Under the pieces are notes generated by a model. It worked only from the letters and a program-made list of their open reading frames with translations, did no database searches and had not been told where the DNA came from. Below are positions 35,729-49,776 of a stretch of 64,000 nt of DNA, piece by piece. Both the position numbers and the translations under genes were made by a program. Positions within the stretch are counted from its first letter, which is position 1; each line of letters opens with the position of its first letter. Source of the stretch: Lithospermum erythrorhizon (Eukaryota; Streptophyta; Magnoliopsida; Boraginales; Boraginaceae); the NCBI GenBank assembly GCA_019722365.1, contig JADFUC010001373.1, forward strand, positions 372,001-436,000, read 5' to 3'.

Positions 35729-38700
35729 ATCTCCCACTTAGAACATTTCGCAGTTCCACCGTGCTTGGCGGCCACCGCCCCAGTTATTCGTTACGAAGAT
35801 TAGCGAAGATTGAAGCGCCTTGATTTCTCACTGTGCCTTCGTTAACATATGTTGTGTTTAAATTTCTCTGGAATCTTCGAAACTGAAATTTCAGATTCTC
35901 AATCTGGACATTATAAATGATATTTCGATCTATATGCTTGGTTCTAACATTAAATCACGAGTTTTTAAGCGGCGAGATAAATAACCTTTCGACTATCAGC
36001 GATCTGATGCGTTACTACCGTACTTTCCGAGGTCGTCTCTTTCGAGAAAAGTTTGCCTTAGTATCATCTCTTTTGTGGCGTCAGCCATACTTAACATATT
36101 GACTTACTTTAACTTAAGCATTCTATAAGAATTACCGCTTCGATCTCCGACTAATCGCGTACCTCAAATGTGAACATATATCGCTAGTAGATTTTCTCTT
36201 GTCAATCACCGCGTTAATAAAGCGTCATGTCCGTCAATACATTATCGGATTTTCGAAGCCATAGCTTTTCGTGGCTACCCGTTAGGGTATCTTAAAATCC
36301 ACTTCCTGACTTCCTGATGTTCTCTTCTGGGTTAGACATATATCTACTAACAACTCAGCTGCGTATTAATGCTGATGCTCGAGGTCCTAGTGCGCACCAT
36401 TGCGTACATAAGACTGCAAGAAGCATAAGGCACACTTATCCGTATACAGCAATTCATCCTGAATCTGAATTGATTGATCTGAGATAATTGAAAGTGACGA
36501 CTATCGGGTACTTACCGGTTTTGCATCAGCATGTTGAACCGCTTGATGTTCCTTTTAAGGTATTAACTTCGCATGTTGTCTCGAGGAATCTCGATCTCTG
36601 ATTATTAAATCAGGAACTGCTTTGCATCCTTTTAGGTCTTTCATTGCAAATTCATTTTGATAACTTCTTTTTTGTATATTTATTTTGTGCCAAATCAGTT
36701 TCCACAGCTATCAACATATCATCCACATAAAGGTAGAATTACATGATCTTTTTTGAAAGCCACTCATAGCCGAGTGGTCGTTAACGTCTGACTTGACTAA
36801 GGTTATGTTCATTTGCCTTGGGCTTGTTTCGAAGCCATCTGAAACTCTTCGAGTTCCTAACGGACAAATGCTCTTTCCACTTTAACCTCGAGCACTTGAG
36901 AGATTAACTTATAAAATATTTCACCGTAAAATTCTTAATGTAAAAAAGCGGTTTTTGTCCATATTGAAAGGTGGAATTATCCACACTGACCCAAGAGCGA
37001 TTCGTTGTCCCCAAGGCGACCACGGGTGAGAATATTTAATTGTGATGTGCTTTCGCCTGTTTGAAACCAGCACAACCAATGGGCATGGCGTTACTACCCT
37101 CACAATTCTTTCCATGATTCGATGAGCCGTACATTGCGTATTCTTTTTGCGGTTTAACGACTCCATTAGTATTTAATTAATGACTCCATCTCCTCTTTCA
37201 CCAGCTACTAACTCCCTTAATTAACCATTTATGCTTGCTTAAATATGCATGCAGCAGTACGCCTTTGTCGATTAACAACAAAATATAGATGGAAATACCC
37301 TTTGAGTTGAATTACGCCTCTTTTCGATCTTACGGGACACGGTGTTTTACGTCTAACTTTGTATAGTGTAGAAGTGTTTTCCATCCTCGGCTTCCTCTTG
37401 CCCGTGATACCAACTCCTCAGTGGCAAACCAAGGATCTTCGGGATTATTTTACGGGTAGAGACATGATAAAGATTATCTAATTTGGAAACCAGTCTGTTT
37501 TTTCCTCGAATTCATTTGTATTCTTTTTTAAAACTTCTCTCTCCAACTGCTGCAATACATCCTTTATAATACCTCTTCATTCAAAAAGTAATACTTTCTG
37601 CGTGCGCGTCTTCCGGTTCGTTAAGTCATAGAACCCGTCTCCATCTACGTCGCCGTAGCGATAAAATAACAAATGCTAGATTTTGCATCGAAGCTTAGCT
37701 ACAAATTTATACTACGTGGACATAAAACACACGACCCGAATACTCGGGAAGGCCAGAGTTTACCTCCTTGAGACTCCAAACTTAAAATTTTAAACCAAAG
37801 GCCGAGGTCTCAGTAATAGAGTATTAGTTAAACCCAGGAATGTGCAGGGTAATCCAGGAATGTGGCACCTAAATATAAACAGCTCATTTAAGCGTTACAT
37901 TCATTCTGACTACTCGTTTTGTTGGGGTGTTCCCGAATAATGCCGCATTAGGATTCCCGTTCGGTATTGTTTGAAATCACTATCGTATATTCACCCCATT
38001 TAATGATCTTAAACCCTTCACTTTATTGATCTGATTTCTGACATAAACCAGTTCTTAGATTCCATAAACTTGATTTGTGTTTCATAGAAATAAACCCAGG
38101 CAACTTCAGTTCATGTCATCAATGAGAGTTACATGGCCTTAGTGAACCTCTGAGAACCAATGATGCGGGTCCCATGCATCTATGTGAACTAACTCTAGCC
38201 TGTCGAGACTTAGAAGCTTGACCCAGTTTATAGCCCGGCGCTTCTTTACTTTCCCGGCCACAAACTCTGCGAGATATGATGATCAGGAGGCTTTAAACCG
38301 GGTATTAAAATTAGCCGAGACAAGCGATTTCATACGCTACCGCTCATGTGACCCAATCGATTATTACCATGACTTTTGTCTTACCGAGAACTTCGGAAGC
38401 GACTATCTCTTTGAGAACCTCCGGTTAGGTCTGGCGTACCCATCACCTGACCCGACTGATTCATTGCTCCATTGCTGCCTCCGGTGCCGTCACGCAGAGA
38501 GCGTTGTTGTTAGCCGTCTCAAATCAGTGACTAGCAGAGATCAGCTTTTGCGCGAGCTTTGATCTCTCTTTTGTCAATTTCCATGTAGAACCGTTTGGCG
38601 AAACTGAGTTAAATGCCCGTACCCCGTGCCCCGATTGGTTCGCGTAATGAGATAGACGTCCATGTCTCAAGCTATATAATTCCATGTTATATCCATTTGA

Positions 38701-39499
38701 TGGTATGAAAGATATAAAATCAGTGTGGAAATCATGACAAGGTAGTGCGTCTGGCGTAATCATTTATGTTGTTGTCCACATTCTCGAAGGCTTTTCTTGA
38801 TGTAACATGTGGCGCTCAGGAAATCGTCCTCGAGTCCGACTTATATTACTCGATTTTGACCTCCATTTATTCTTATTTCCTCAAATTGCTGCATAACTTT
38901 CCATATTTAATGGAACCATACATCTCATGCTCGGTCTTCTGAACTTCTTGGACAAGCGGCGTTCTGCGCTCACCCAAGCAAAACATGTACCTACAGAGTT
39001 ACTAACATGAAATACCAGGCTGAACCACTATTTAGCAAAGATACCCCACTTGATACTCGATACTTGTAACTCGTCATGAAATTCACCGAAATAGTAGATA
39101 ATTGGTTTATCATTGAAATCGTTAAAGAGTCTTGTATTGTAAAATTATTTTCGACATCCTTAAGTGAAACAAGCTACTTACGTTAATTAATGCGCTTATT
39201 GTTGGTAATAAGCTTCTCATATAAATTTGTCAGCCTTCATGGGCCTTTTTGTTAGTCTCATCCAGCAGCATTAGCAATGCGTTTTGATTGACTAGTCACG
39301 ATGCTTTTGCAAAAGTCTAGCTCTTTCGAATTCTTCACTCAAAATTAATCTTCTAAGAGCATAACGTGGTTTGTTGAATTTTTCTGTATAGATATCGCTG
39401 TTAATCTTGCGTCACGAGAAATCTATCGTCAAACTTACCATGACATTGTGTATCATTTCGCTTAGGTTCGCCGACATTGAATCTAGGTGCGATGAAACT
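35729..39499 (-). pseudogene. Copia gag-pol pseudogene
   Basis: Firm evidence is the RT catalytic motif YVDDMLI at 36709-36729 on the minus strand, located in the left third as expected for copia pol read right to left. A segment at about 38640-38700 (ELYSLRHGRLSHYA on the minus strand) resembles the LWH.RLGH..Y pre-integrase zinc region. The remaining parts are broken by frequent stops and frameshifts, and the gag start near the right LTR cannot be outlined. The 114-codon plus-strand frame at 38218-38562 lies antisense to this gene and is most likely a chance ORF. Copia gag-pol would encode particle protein, protease, integrase and RT/RNase H. None is intact. Confidence 0.7.
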
Positions 39500-39511
39500 G
39501 CATCTGATACC
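39500..39511 (-). other. Copia primer binding site
   Basis: The complement of GCATCTGATACC reads GGTATCAGATGC, one or two changes from the common copia site TGGTATCAGAGC for initiator methionine tRNA. It sits three bases inside the right LTR, which makes that LTR the 5' one. Confidence 0.75.
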
Positions 39512-39514
39512 GAT

Positions 39515-40066
39515 TGATGTGATTAAAAATACTAATCAATAAGCACAGGGGCCAATGTGCAGCAGAAATAAATTGTGGAAATAAATAACATACGTTCTCT
39601 GAGTTACTTTCAATGTGAAGAATGCGTCACCCATTATTTCTTTGAGAAATCCACTATAAATCAAGCGAGGAAAGATTACAATTCACATATCAGTGAAACT
39701 TCTTCGATTGAGTATCTCTTTTCAACATTATTAAATTCTAGCCTCTTGATATTATTGATGATGATTCCATGATATTCTCTCCCAGAAGTTGTTTTGAATG
39801 TTTATTTTGTGATATGACATATAAAAATAAATATTTATGAAACTTACTTTCTTGGTCAAAACAGGTAGCCAAAGAGTAAAAGCGCGGATGCATGTGAATA
39901 CGCGTTAAACCGAGACCCCGTCGAGGCAGGGGGGTACCGATAGACTCAAACGACTCTCGAAGGGCTCGAGCAGGTCCAAGCGAGTACTGCCAGTGCGTAG
40001 GGACATGATAGAGGCCTCAGGGAATTGATGCACTCGATATTTTAACCCAATCTTTCTTGGCCTCCA
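39515..40066 (-). repeat. 5' LTR of the minus-strand copia element
   Basis: Partner of 35175-35728. The outer (right) edge CTTGGCCTCCAACGA is slightly altered relative to the left copy (CTTGGCCTTGACA), so the end may be 40066 to 40070. Confidence 0.8.
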
Positions 40067-42204
40067 ACGAGTTGCAACTCACTTATCAGAAGTTAATGAT
40101 GGCAAGTGAAGCTTCACTGTGACTCAATACTACTTTGTAAATTAATTTGTAGTTATGTGGACTAATGAATCAAATTTCAATTAACGATATTTTAGCAGTA
40201 ATGCGCTACTTTGTTGAGTTTTTAAGTGAAACTCGATATTTTTTAAGTCGACTCAAGTTGAGCTTTTACGGAAAATAGGTTCCATGTGACTGTTGAGGCA
40301 AAATTTGTGACTTCATGGTTTATGAACTCTGACTTGAATCCGTCCAACCCTTCTATAAATGTTAAAATTCAGACAAAATCTCAAAAGATTGAATTAAAGT
40401 TACATCATTGGCGGAACTTAGTACACACATAAAGGGGAGGCAATAACTAGCCATATATATAGAGAAAAATATTAAAAAAAAAATTGAAACAGCTTAATTT
40501 TTGAATAAATAGATGGTAAAATTTTTATTTTTAATAGTAAAAATATAATTTTGAGGTACAGAAGGGCAGCTATTAAAATCTTTTATTAGCCTTCAGTTTT
40601 TAAATTAAGATAATATATTGCATTAAGAATATGTAATGTATGGGTACCAACAATACCAATACATCACCTCACTGAGAGAACCATACATATATACATACCT
40701 GTTGTATACTCAATTAATAACGGAATACTACTTTAAGTGAATCCCTCTAGTTTAAAAAAATTTCAGAATCAATTATATATAGGTTCTTTGTTTATTTAAT
40801 GGAGAATCAAACATGAAACTGAGTGATCAATCTCTTAGAATTTGTAATAAAATTAGTAAAGGGGGCAAGCTAGGTAATGGAGAGGAAACCTCATCAATGT
40901 CTTCTTCAGGAATCAGAACAAATACAAAATAATACCATGTGGAAGAAGTATCAGCATTTTGATTTGTCAGAATCTCATTACTCTAAAGTGTAGAAATATC
41001 TCTCCATATCTCTTGTGGAAGTTTAGCAGTTGAAACACCTAAAAACCGGATAAGTAAATAATCGATTTAGAAATAACTAAGCAAAGGTAGAATATTTATA
41101 GCTGCAGTTACAATTACAATTAGTACTTGAAACGATTCATTTAATTCAATGATCTGATTCGTTAATGCCATTCGATATTAAGTATGTACTAGATTTCAGT
41201 ACATAAAAATAGTCTGGCATTCTTAAATGAATTACAGATATTCTGAGTGAAAATTCAAAAAAAAGTATACAAAATTATTTTATTATTTAATTAAAATGTT
41301 AATGCAAAATTAAACACAGTTTGTACAGATTATAAAAGTTAAAAATATCTTATTAAATTGGCAAATTGTTAATGATTTTTATTGAGAAAATGGAGTACGT
41401 ATTCACCAAATGTACCCAAAAAAAAGAAATATATCAAAATGGTATAATTTGTATTTTTTTATGGATAACGAACAATGAGCAAAAAGAAAGTTTAATGTGG
41501 TAAGCTTTCAGCTGATTAAATTGTGACATTTGGTTAAAGCACAGTATGACATGCGATCTCAAGTTAGAATAAAATTATTGTTGATGCTTTCGGCACAATT
41601 TTATTATGAGTGGAGTTGATCACTTAACGAGAAAATTAGAAGAAACTATCAGAGCCACATAGCTTATCGTGATAGGAATATCATACAGCTTGTAAATGAT
41701 CGCTACTTTCGCGTACTATTTCTTTTTTTAGAAGTATCAGAAACTGACTAATACCCTCAAAAGTGTTAATTACTTTGGGAGGCTTAATAAAGAAATTAGA
41801 CGAAAATAATAGTAGAATAGATTTGAAATATAAGTAGTCGATGGATAATAAGCTGGCTTATGAAGTGAGTAAATTCTTTTATTTCGTTTTTATATGGAAC
41901 TAGTACATTGCGACTTGTTAGACCACGCACGTCTAGAATATAACATTACATAATAGACAACAATATCTGATAATTTGCTATCCAAAAAATAGTCGTTTTG
42001 GTGGTGGCATAACTAAAAGGTATAAACCCAAGCAACTATTTGAAATTAAAAAGCGATAAATTTTCTTGAAGAAAACTTGTTATGATTTTCTAAGTATGAT
42101 AAACTTGTTATGTCTAATATATGATTTTCTTAGTATGATCATTTCTATTGTTGAAACTATTTATAATTGAACGAATTGTTTGGCTTGGATGATCTCTTCC
42201 ATTA
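40067..42204. other. Intergenic DNA upstream of the ACO gene
   Basis: AT-rich, no gene recognised. The imperfect repeat AACTTGTTATG.TTTTCTAAGTATGAT / AACTTGTTATGTCTAATATATGATTTTCTTAGTATGAT lies at 42075-42140. Any distal ACO promoter elements would lie here, but none can be named with confidence. Confidence 0.45.
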
Positions 42205-42820
42205 CATAGTGAGGGTGTTGAAAATACAACTTAGTTTTTTTAAACATAAGTCATGCGACTTATAAGAAAGAATGTAACTTATAAATAGATTCGGCTTATA
42301 AGTTGTGGCTATTTTTGTTTAATTAACGTAAGCTTTATAATAATTTTTTACGTATTTGGATCATGATAACATAAGTTATCGAAAGGGTAAAATGAATTAT
42401 AAGGACGTCGTGTTATATATATTTTTTTTATCTTTATGATATTAATAATTATTATTTAATATTTGAAAGAATAAAAATAATTATAAAATAAACTTATATT
42501 TTGTGACTAAAATATAATATTTAGTTTTTTCAATAAAGAGTAAATGATAAAAATTTGGTATAAGTAAAATTATGTTCAAGGATAAATAAGTAAAAGCTAA
42601 ACATTTAAGTGCAATTAAGAAATTACTTTGGCCAAACCAATTTATAAAGCTAGAAGAAAAAGCTTGAAAAAAGCTATAGCTTACTACTTTTTTTTTATTT
42701 CAACTTATAAGTTGTAGGTGAAATAAGCTTAGTCAAACACTTCTTTAATTTATTTTTAACCAAATCAACTTAGAAATTAATTTTTACAAAAAATAAGCTT
42801 ATCCAAACACCCTCATTGTG
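42205..42820. mobile_element. MITE with AGGGTGTTTG ends, upstream of ACO
   Basis: Ends at 42212 (AGGGTGTTG) and 42813 (CAAACACCCT) are inverted repeats. Flanks CATAGTG (42205-42211) and CATTGTG (42814-42820) look like a target-site duplication with one change. Inside are inverted CTTATAAGTTGTGG-type words and AATAAGCTTA, a pattern I recognise from a common plant hAT-like MITE. It is 602 bp with no coding capacity, and it ends about 430 bases before the ACO start codon. Confidence 0.7.
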
Positions 42821-42830
42821 TACATTTATA

Positions 42831-42917
42831 GGTCCCACTTTATTACATAAATAATGTCTTGAAATGAAAAATAAAATGAGTATAAATAAATAGGTCCCAC
42901 TTTATTACATAAATAAT
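42831..42917 (+). repeat. 25-bp perfect direct duplication in the ACO upstream region
   Basis: GGTCCCACTTTATTACATAAATAAT occurs at 42831-42855 and again at 42893-42917, 62 bases apart. The first copy starts 11 bases past the MITE's flanking duplication. It may duplicate a promoter element of the ACO gene. Confidence 0.85.
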
Positions 42918-43123
42918 TGGACCATAAGAATGTCATAGACCATATAGCAACATATAATGCTCATCCAAAATTAGTAGGGGTCCGTAAGAATGTCTCTCCA
43001 TACATGTTCCACGAGTCCTGTTTCCACATCTAACTTAGATTTTGATATGCAACTTTAATTTTATTTTTATAGTCTCTTAAGTATTTTCAATAACTATTCC
43101 TTTTATTTATTTTTCCCAAGGCC

Positions 43124-43131
43124 TATAAATA
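43124..43131 (+). promoter_or_regulatory. TATA box of the ACO gene
   Basis: TATAAATA within GGCCTATAAATAGGACC, 121 bases before the start codon. A transcription start about 30 bases downstream would give a 5' leader of roughly 85-95 bases. Confidence 0.7.
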
Positions 43132-43202
43132 GGACCCTAACCTCCTCTTTTTAAATCATCAAACACAAAGCAGTTAAGGAGCATTTCCCACCTACGTTGT
43201 AA

Positions 43203-45117
<1,915 letters not shown>

Positions 45118-45289
45118 GTCCTTGATTTGTTTTATCAAAAATATATATTTATTGTCATAATGTCATAATCAAGAAAAGCTAATGTAGTTGTGAGGTTCTT
45201 GAGAGTGTATGCTCGATCTTTTGGCTTCATTTTGCGGGGCCCAAAAGCGAGTTACTGCATTCCTTGGGACTTTCCACTCACCAAGTAAC

Positions 45290-45800
45290 GTTTACTATTT
45301 CGTGATATAGCCTATCGACTGCGGTAATGAATTGAATGGTGAGTTTGTGTTACTATAACAAGTTAACAAGGGATTGTCCACTTTTTGGGTGTTGTGCCTC
45401 TCAACCCAATTTGATGTCCCAAAAGTGTTTTGTTTTAACATAGCCAGAACTGCAATGTTTTTTACTACTTCCATATATGGGCTTCATTTGAATCATAGAA
45501 TGAATTTGAATTCACAGTTTGGCAAGCATTATAACAAGTTAATAAGTGGATTGTCCACTTTAAAGGCTGCGCTCTCAACCCACCTGATGTCCCAAAAGTT
45601 GTGTTTGTTTCAATATAGTGATACCCGCAATGTTTTACTACTTCGTATATAGTCTATTGGAATTGTGTAATGAATTGAATGGTGAGTTTGTGTTACTATA
45701 ACAAGTTAACAAGGGATTGTCCACTTTTTGGGTGTTGTGCCTCTCAACCCCACCTCACGCCCTGTGTTGGTTTCAAGCTTCAATATAGCCGAGAATTGTA
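45290..45800 (+). repeat. Three-copy tandem repeat, about 171 bp, downstream of ACO
   Basis: Anchors AATGAATTGAATGGTGAGTT at 45326, AATGAATTTGAATTCACAGTT at 45499 and AATGAATTGAATGGTGAGTT at 45669 are spaced 173 and 170. Copies 1 and 3 are almost identical for about 80 bases (through TTGGGTGTTGTGCCTCTCAACCC), while the middle copy is diverged. It begins about 170 bases past the stop codon and may overlap the 3' untranslated region. Confidence 0.8.
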
Positions 45801-45910
45801 GAGAAATTTGGATATGTAGTAACCGTTGATTATTTTAATCAATTTTTAGCAATCATCACAAATTTGGCTCCAAATGGCACCTGACCTCTGCTTTAAAAAG
45901 ATAAAACCGT

Positions 45911-45962
45911 CTCCTCCCTTTCTTCTTCTTTCTTCTTTCTTCTTCACTTCTTCTTCTTCTTC
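45911..45962. repeat. CTT-type microsatellite
   Basis: A run of CTT and CTTT units (TCTTCTTCTTTCTTC and onwards), followed by a C-rich stretch to about 46040. Such pyrimidine tracts occur in plant 5' leaders, but no gene follows that I can recognise. Confidence 0.85.
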
Positions 45963-48309
45963 AAATCGCCTCTTGCCCGATCCCCCCTAGCATTTTCCCT
46001 GACAGCCCTCCCCCAACGCTTTCCACCCCCTTCCTTGCTTCTTCCTATCCGCCTTGATATGTAGAGTTATTTTTGAAGATCATGTGGTGATAATTTTTGT
46101 CAGTGATGTTTGGTGTTCAAAGCGGTGTGTTTGATGTAATACGCCAATATGTTATTACCACCATACAACCAAAATATCCCATTATTGATATTTTTGTATA
46201 TTAGTGTTTAGTGGTGTTTTTTGGTGAAAGTTTGAGTTTTGGTGGCGGATGGGTGGTGGTTTTGGTTGTAGAATTATTTTAAAAAGTAGCTATCTCTCAG
46301 ACGTATGTGCCTTTTGTTATTAGTGAAGTGTGTTTTGTCAGTCAGTTGCAGATTTTCATGTTGGTGCGTAGTTTCTTATCAAAGTGCTATGGTGAAGGGG
46401 TGGGGGTGGCAAAGTGTGGTTAAGAAATAAAGGAGAATAATGATTTATGAAAAGCTTATATGATTATTATCTTTTCACAATATCATCAGATAAAAAAAAA
46501 TTGTGAAATGTGCTAGAAATTAAAAATAATGTTGACTTGGTGCTACATAACCAAATTTCTCGAGAATTGTACGACTCTGAATAGCAAGCTTTGCATTGTC
46601 TTTAATTTTGTATTATATTCGTTTGCCTTTTGCATGTTGGTTGACTATGAAAAAATTAGAATAACATATCATGTTCAAACCCAATTATTGAAATTGTTTG
46701 AGCATCTGATCTAACATATTAATATACTTCCTAGTTGCCACTACTACATAACGTCGACGCCAATGTGATATGAATATTTATTGTGTAAATTATTGGAATA
46801 GTCAAATATTCTAGGCCCTCTTGATTGTAAGTTCTAAGGCTCATTGGCTGAACGAAACTTCTAGGAACAGCTTGATTCACAAATAAAAACCAAAATGGTC
46901 CATAGACCATAATTAATAGAGAGAACCTGGAAATTAAACTTTTGACCAATGGACTTATATAGTCTAGTTCTCTGATATTTGAGGTTAAGGAAAATAAGTT
47001 TTGTATAGAGTTATTTATTTATTCAAGTATGAAAGAAGATGATGCAACGAACTTAGCAAAGATTTGCCTGATTGTTCATCGAAGAATTTGATGCCATTTT
47101 AAAACTATAATTCAATATCTTGAACAATTTATTTAGTAATTCATATCGATCGGGAAAAAAACTACTAATGGAAACTATTGCAAATGAAGGAAAGTTAGGT
47201 GCCGATAAGTGAAAGGAAGTGCTATTACACATCTCCACTACTTTTATTTATTTATTATAGTTGAAAAGGAATATGAATATGGTTATTTATTATTATAGTT
47301 GAAAAGGAATATGAATATGATCACGTAAGATGTATGTTGACCGTAATAATTAACCAAATAGTATACGCAATTATTTTTCGCAATACCTTAAATAAATTAA
47401 AGGCGATTATGCAATACCCAGATATCCAACTTCCCCATAGTAGGAATCTTTCACATTTGTACTACTGCTGACTTGTTTCTCTTCAACCAACTTACTAGTC
47501 ACTTGTCATATTGTTATACGGAGTGATCAATATATTTGGTGTTTCCAATTCACCATTTAGTCAATCGAGATTGGAATGGTTTTTGTTAGTTTGACATGCC
47601 GACAGGTACATAAAGGATAATTTTCTACTAATAGAGGGCTTATAACAAATTAAAATATCAATCGAGATCCATATTAATAATTTAATTCCATGTCCTAATA
47701 TGAATCCTAAGAATTTATATTCTTTATCTCAAAAATATATTGAAATAATTCAAAATGCATCATTACACTACATATTTTTCAGATATTACAGCAATAGATA
47801 GTGTTTGACTTCCACCACTAAGCCAATTGAAAACTGCCTCTTTATTATCATGCAAGTAGCGCTACAGACATATGACTTCCTTATCTGCTTCACCGGAGCC
47901 TCTTAATTCAAAGGACTTCGGACATATTGATGTTATTTATATCAAATAATTATGACTATAAACATAAAACATGATTGATATCCAAATATTACATAGGGCG
48001 AATGACACTAAAGATCACTCACGTTTGCTAACAATCCCTACCGATCAATCTTAGTTTCACTTAGATCAAGCTTTTCAATTACTAAAGTTCTCAGAAAAGT
48101 TTCATTATCAAGTGCTGACTTTCAAAATAAATTGAATTTTTTATACTTTTTCACATTTTTCCAAGGACATTTTTTTGTCTTTTTCTATCATTTATATGTC
48201 TTTAAATATCAATCATTTCTACCTTTCACCTCTATTATTTTCAAACTTGTCAGCCTCATTATAACAAATTTATTATCTATCCCCTATTTATGTTTTAGCC
48301 AGATTTCTT
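45963..48309. other. Intergenic DNA
   Basis: No gene recognised. A T/G-rich segment lies at 46070-46400. The words TTATTTATTATAGTTGAAAAGGAATATGAATATG are directly duplicated at 47248-47318, with a spacing of about 38 bases. A TACGGAGTGATC fragment near 47517 resembles a MITE end. Open frames here are short and AT-derived. Confidence 0.45.
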
Positions 48310-48760
48310 CCTCTTTCACACTATTAATTACTATATTACCCCTTATTATAATATTTTCTATCAGGAAAAATATATTTCTAAAATTTTAAGAAAGACTCCT
48401 ATAACAATTCAATAAATAAATAAGGCTTAAATTTTGCCTAATTATAAAAATGTGAGTTGTGTTTCTTCCCTTTTACACTACTAATTACTATATTACCCTT
48501 ATTATAATATTTTCTATTGGTGGAAAATATATTTCTAAAATTTTAAAAAAGACTCCTATAACAATTCAATAATTAATAAGTCTTAAATTTTTGCCTAATT
48601 ATAAAAGTGTGAGTTGTGTTTCTTCCCTTTCATATTACTAATTACTATATTATCCCTATTATAATATTTTTTATTGGTGGAAAAATGCGTTTCTAAAATT
48701 TTAAAAAAGACTTCTATAACAATTCAATAATTAATAAGTCTTAAATTTTTGCCTAAAAAT
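48310..48760 (+). repeat. Three-copy tandem repeat of 157 bp
   Basis: The anchor ATTACTATATTA (ATTACTATATTATCC in copy 3) occurs at 48327, 48484 and 48641, exactly 157 apart. Each unit also contains TATAATATTTT.TATT, TTTCTAAAATTTTAA.AAAGACT, ACAATTCAATAA and GTGAGTTGTGTTTCTTCC. The last copy ends near GCCTAAAAATTC. The copies are closely similar, so the array is fairly young. Confidence 0.85.
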
Positions 48761-49074
48761 TCTATAACACTTTCATACGTATGCTAATTATCATATGTTC
48801 ATTATCAATATCTTGGTCCAATTATATAAAAATACTCAACATATTTACCAACAGTGTTTGATATAATACTGCATTTGATTTTATTAATTTTATCATAACA
48901 ATAAAAACATTTCATATTAATTTTTTGTATGATAATTATTTAATTATAAATTAGAAAATAATTTTTCTAATCCAAAAAATTACTATTAAAGAACATATAT
49001 CTAAAATATTATGTGATATTTTGTATTACATTACAACAATTGAAATAAAAAAAAGCGTCAAGTTACGTATCTAA
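48761..49074. other. Intergenic DNA
   Basis: AT-rich; nothing recognised. Confidence 0.4.
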
Positions 49075-49776
49075 TACTTCCTCCATCCCCAATAGATTTT
49101 CAAGATTTAAATTTGGATATTTTATGATTTAAATGTTAAATTCAAATATTTTTATTTCTGTTGTATAATATTTGGTAAAAATTATCAAATAATAATATTT
49201 TTAATATACTTTAATATTTACATTAAATTTTATTCAAATCAATGTTATGTTTATCGATGAAGGCGTAAAAGTTTATCGATTTGGGGCATTTAAATCAAGC
49301 ATGACAATCATTTAATTTTTTTATTTTAAAAATTTAATAGATTTGGATATTTTATTTTAAAAATTTTTAATTTTTTATTATAATATATACAAATATGGTT
49401 AGTTTTATACTTACATAAAATATCTTTATCTATAAACTATAAAATGTAATAATTAATTAGAGTTGAATTCAATATAAGTGAAAGGAAATTAAAGAAAATT
49501 CAATCTTCTACTATTTAACATTTCCTCCTTTTTAGTTGACGCTTAAAGAAAGAAATTTATTTTTTTTAGCTTGTCGTTTGGAAAGCATAATAAATAGCAT
49601 TTTTACATTTTAAATATACTTTTTGACTACTTTTTATCTTTAAATTAACAACCAACCAATGATATTGTTTCAATTGATTGTCATTCTACATTTTCAATGC
49701 ACTTTTGACTACTTTTTCTTTTTCTTAATCCATGTACAAATGTCTAAAGCGACAACTAAAAAAAATGGAGGGAGTA
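49075..49776. mobile_element. Stowaway-like MITE (CTCCCTCC ends)
   Basis: The left end reads TACTTCCTCCATCCCCAATAG and the right end reads ATGGAGGGAGTA, an inverted repeat flanked by TA, as in Tc1/mariner-type Stowaway elements. At about 700 bp it is longer than usual. AT-rich inner repeats (TTTAAAAATTTAAT-type at 49320-49370) suggest a second insertion or internal expansion. Confidence 0.6.

Larger units (their letters stand above)
35175..40066 (-). mobile_element. Ty1/copia LTR retrotransposon, degenerate, minus strand
   Basis: LTRs at 35175-35728 and 39515-40066 (554 and about 552 bp) both start TGATGTGATTAAAA on the plus strand. Orientation is set by three signals. The copia primer site complement GCATCTGATACC is at 39500-39511, just inside the right LTR. 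The polypurine tract complement ATCTCCCACTTAG is at 35729-35741, just inside the left LTR. The RT motif YVDDMLI is on the minus strand at 36709-36729. The total of 4.9 kb is typical of copia. A target-site duplication was not clear. Confidence 0.88.

Noticed and set aside
38218..38562. 114-codon plus-strand open frame
   Set aside because: It lies antisense within the copia pol region, shows no recognisable domain, and is the kind of frame left by a GC-richer retrotransposon.
35165..40080. Target-site duplication for the minus-strand copia element
   Set aside because: GTTACAATT on the left and GTTGCAACT on the right are similar, but neither gives an exact 5-bp match at the LTR edges.
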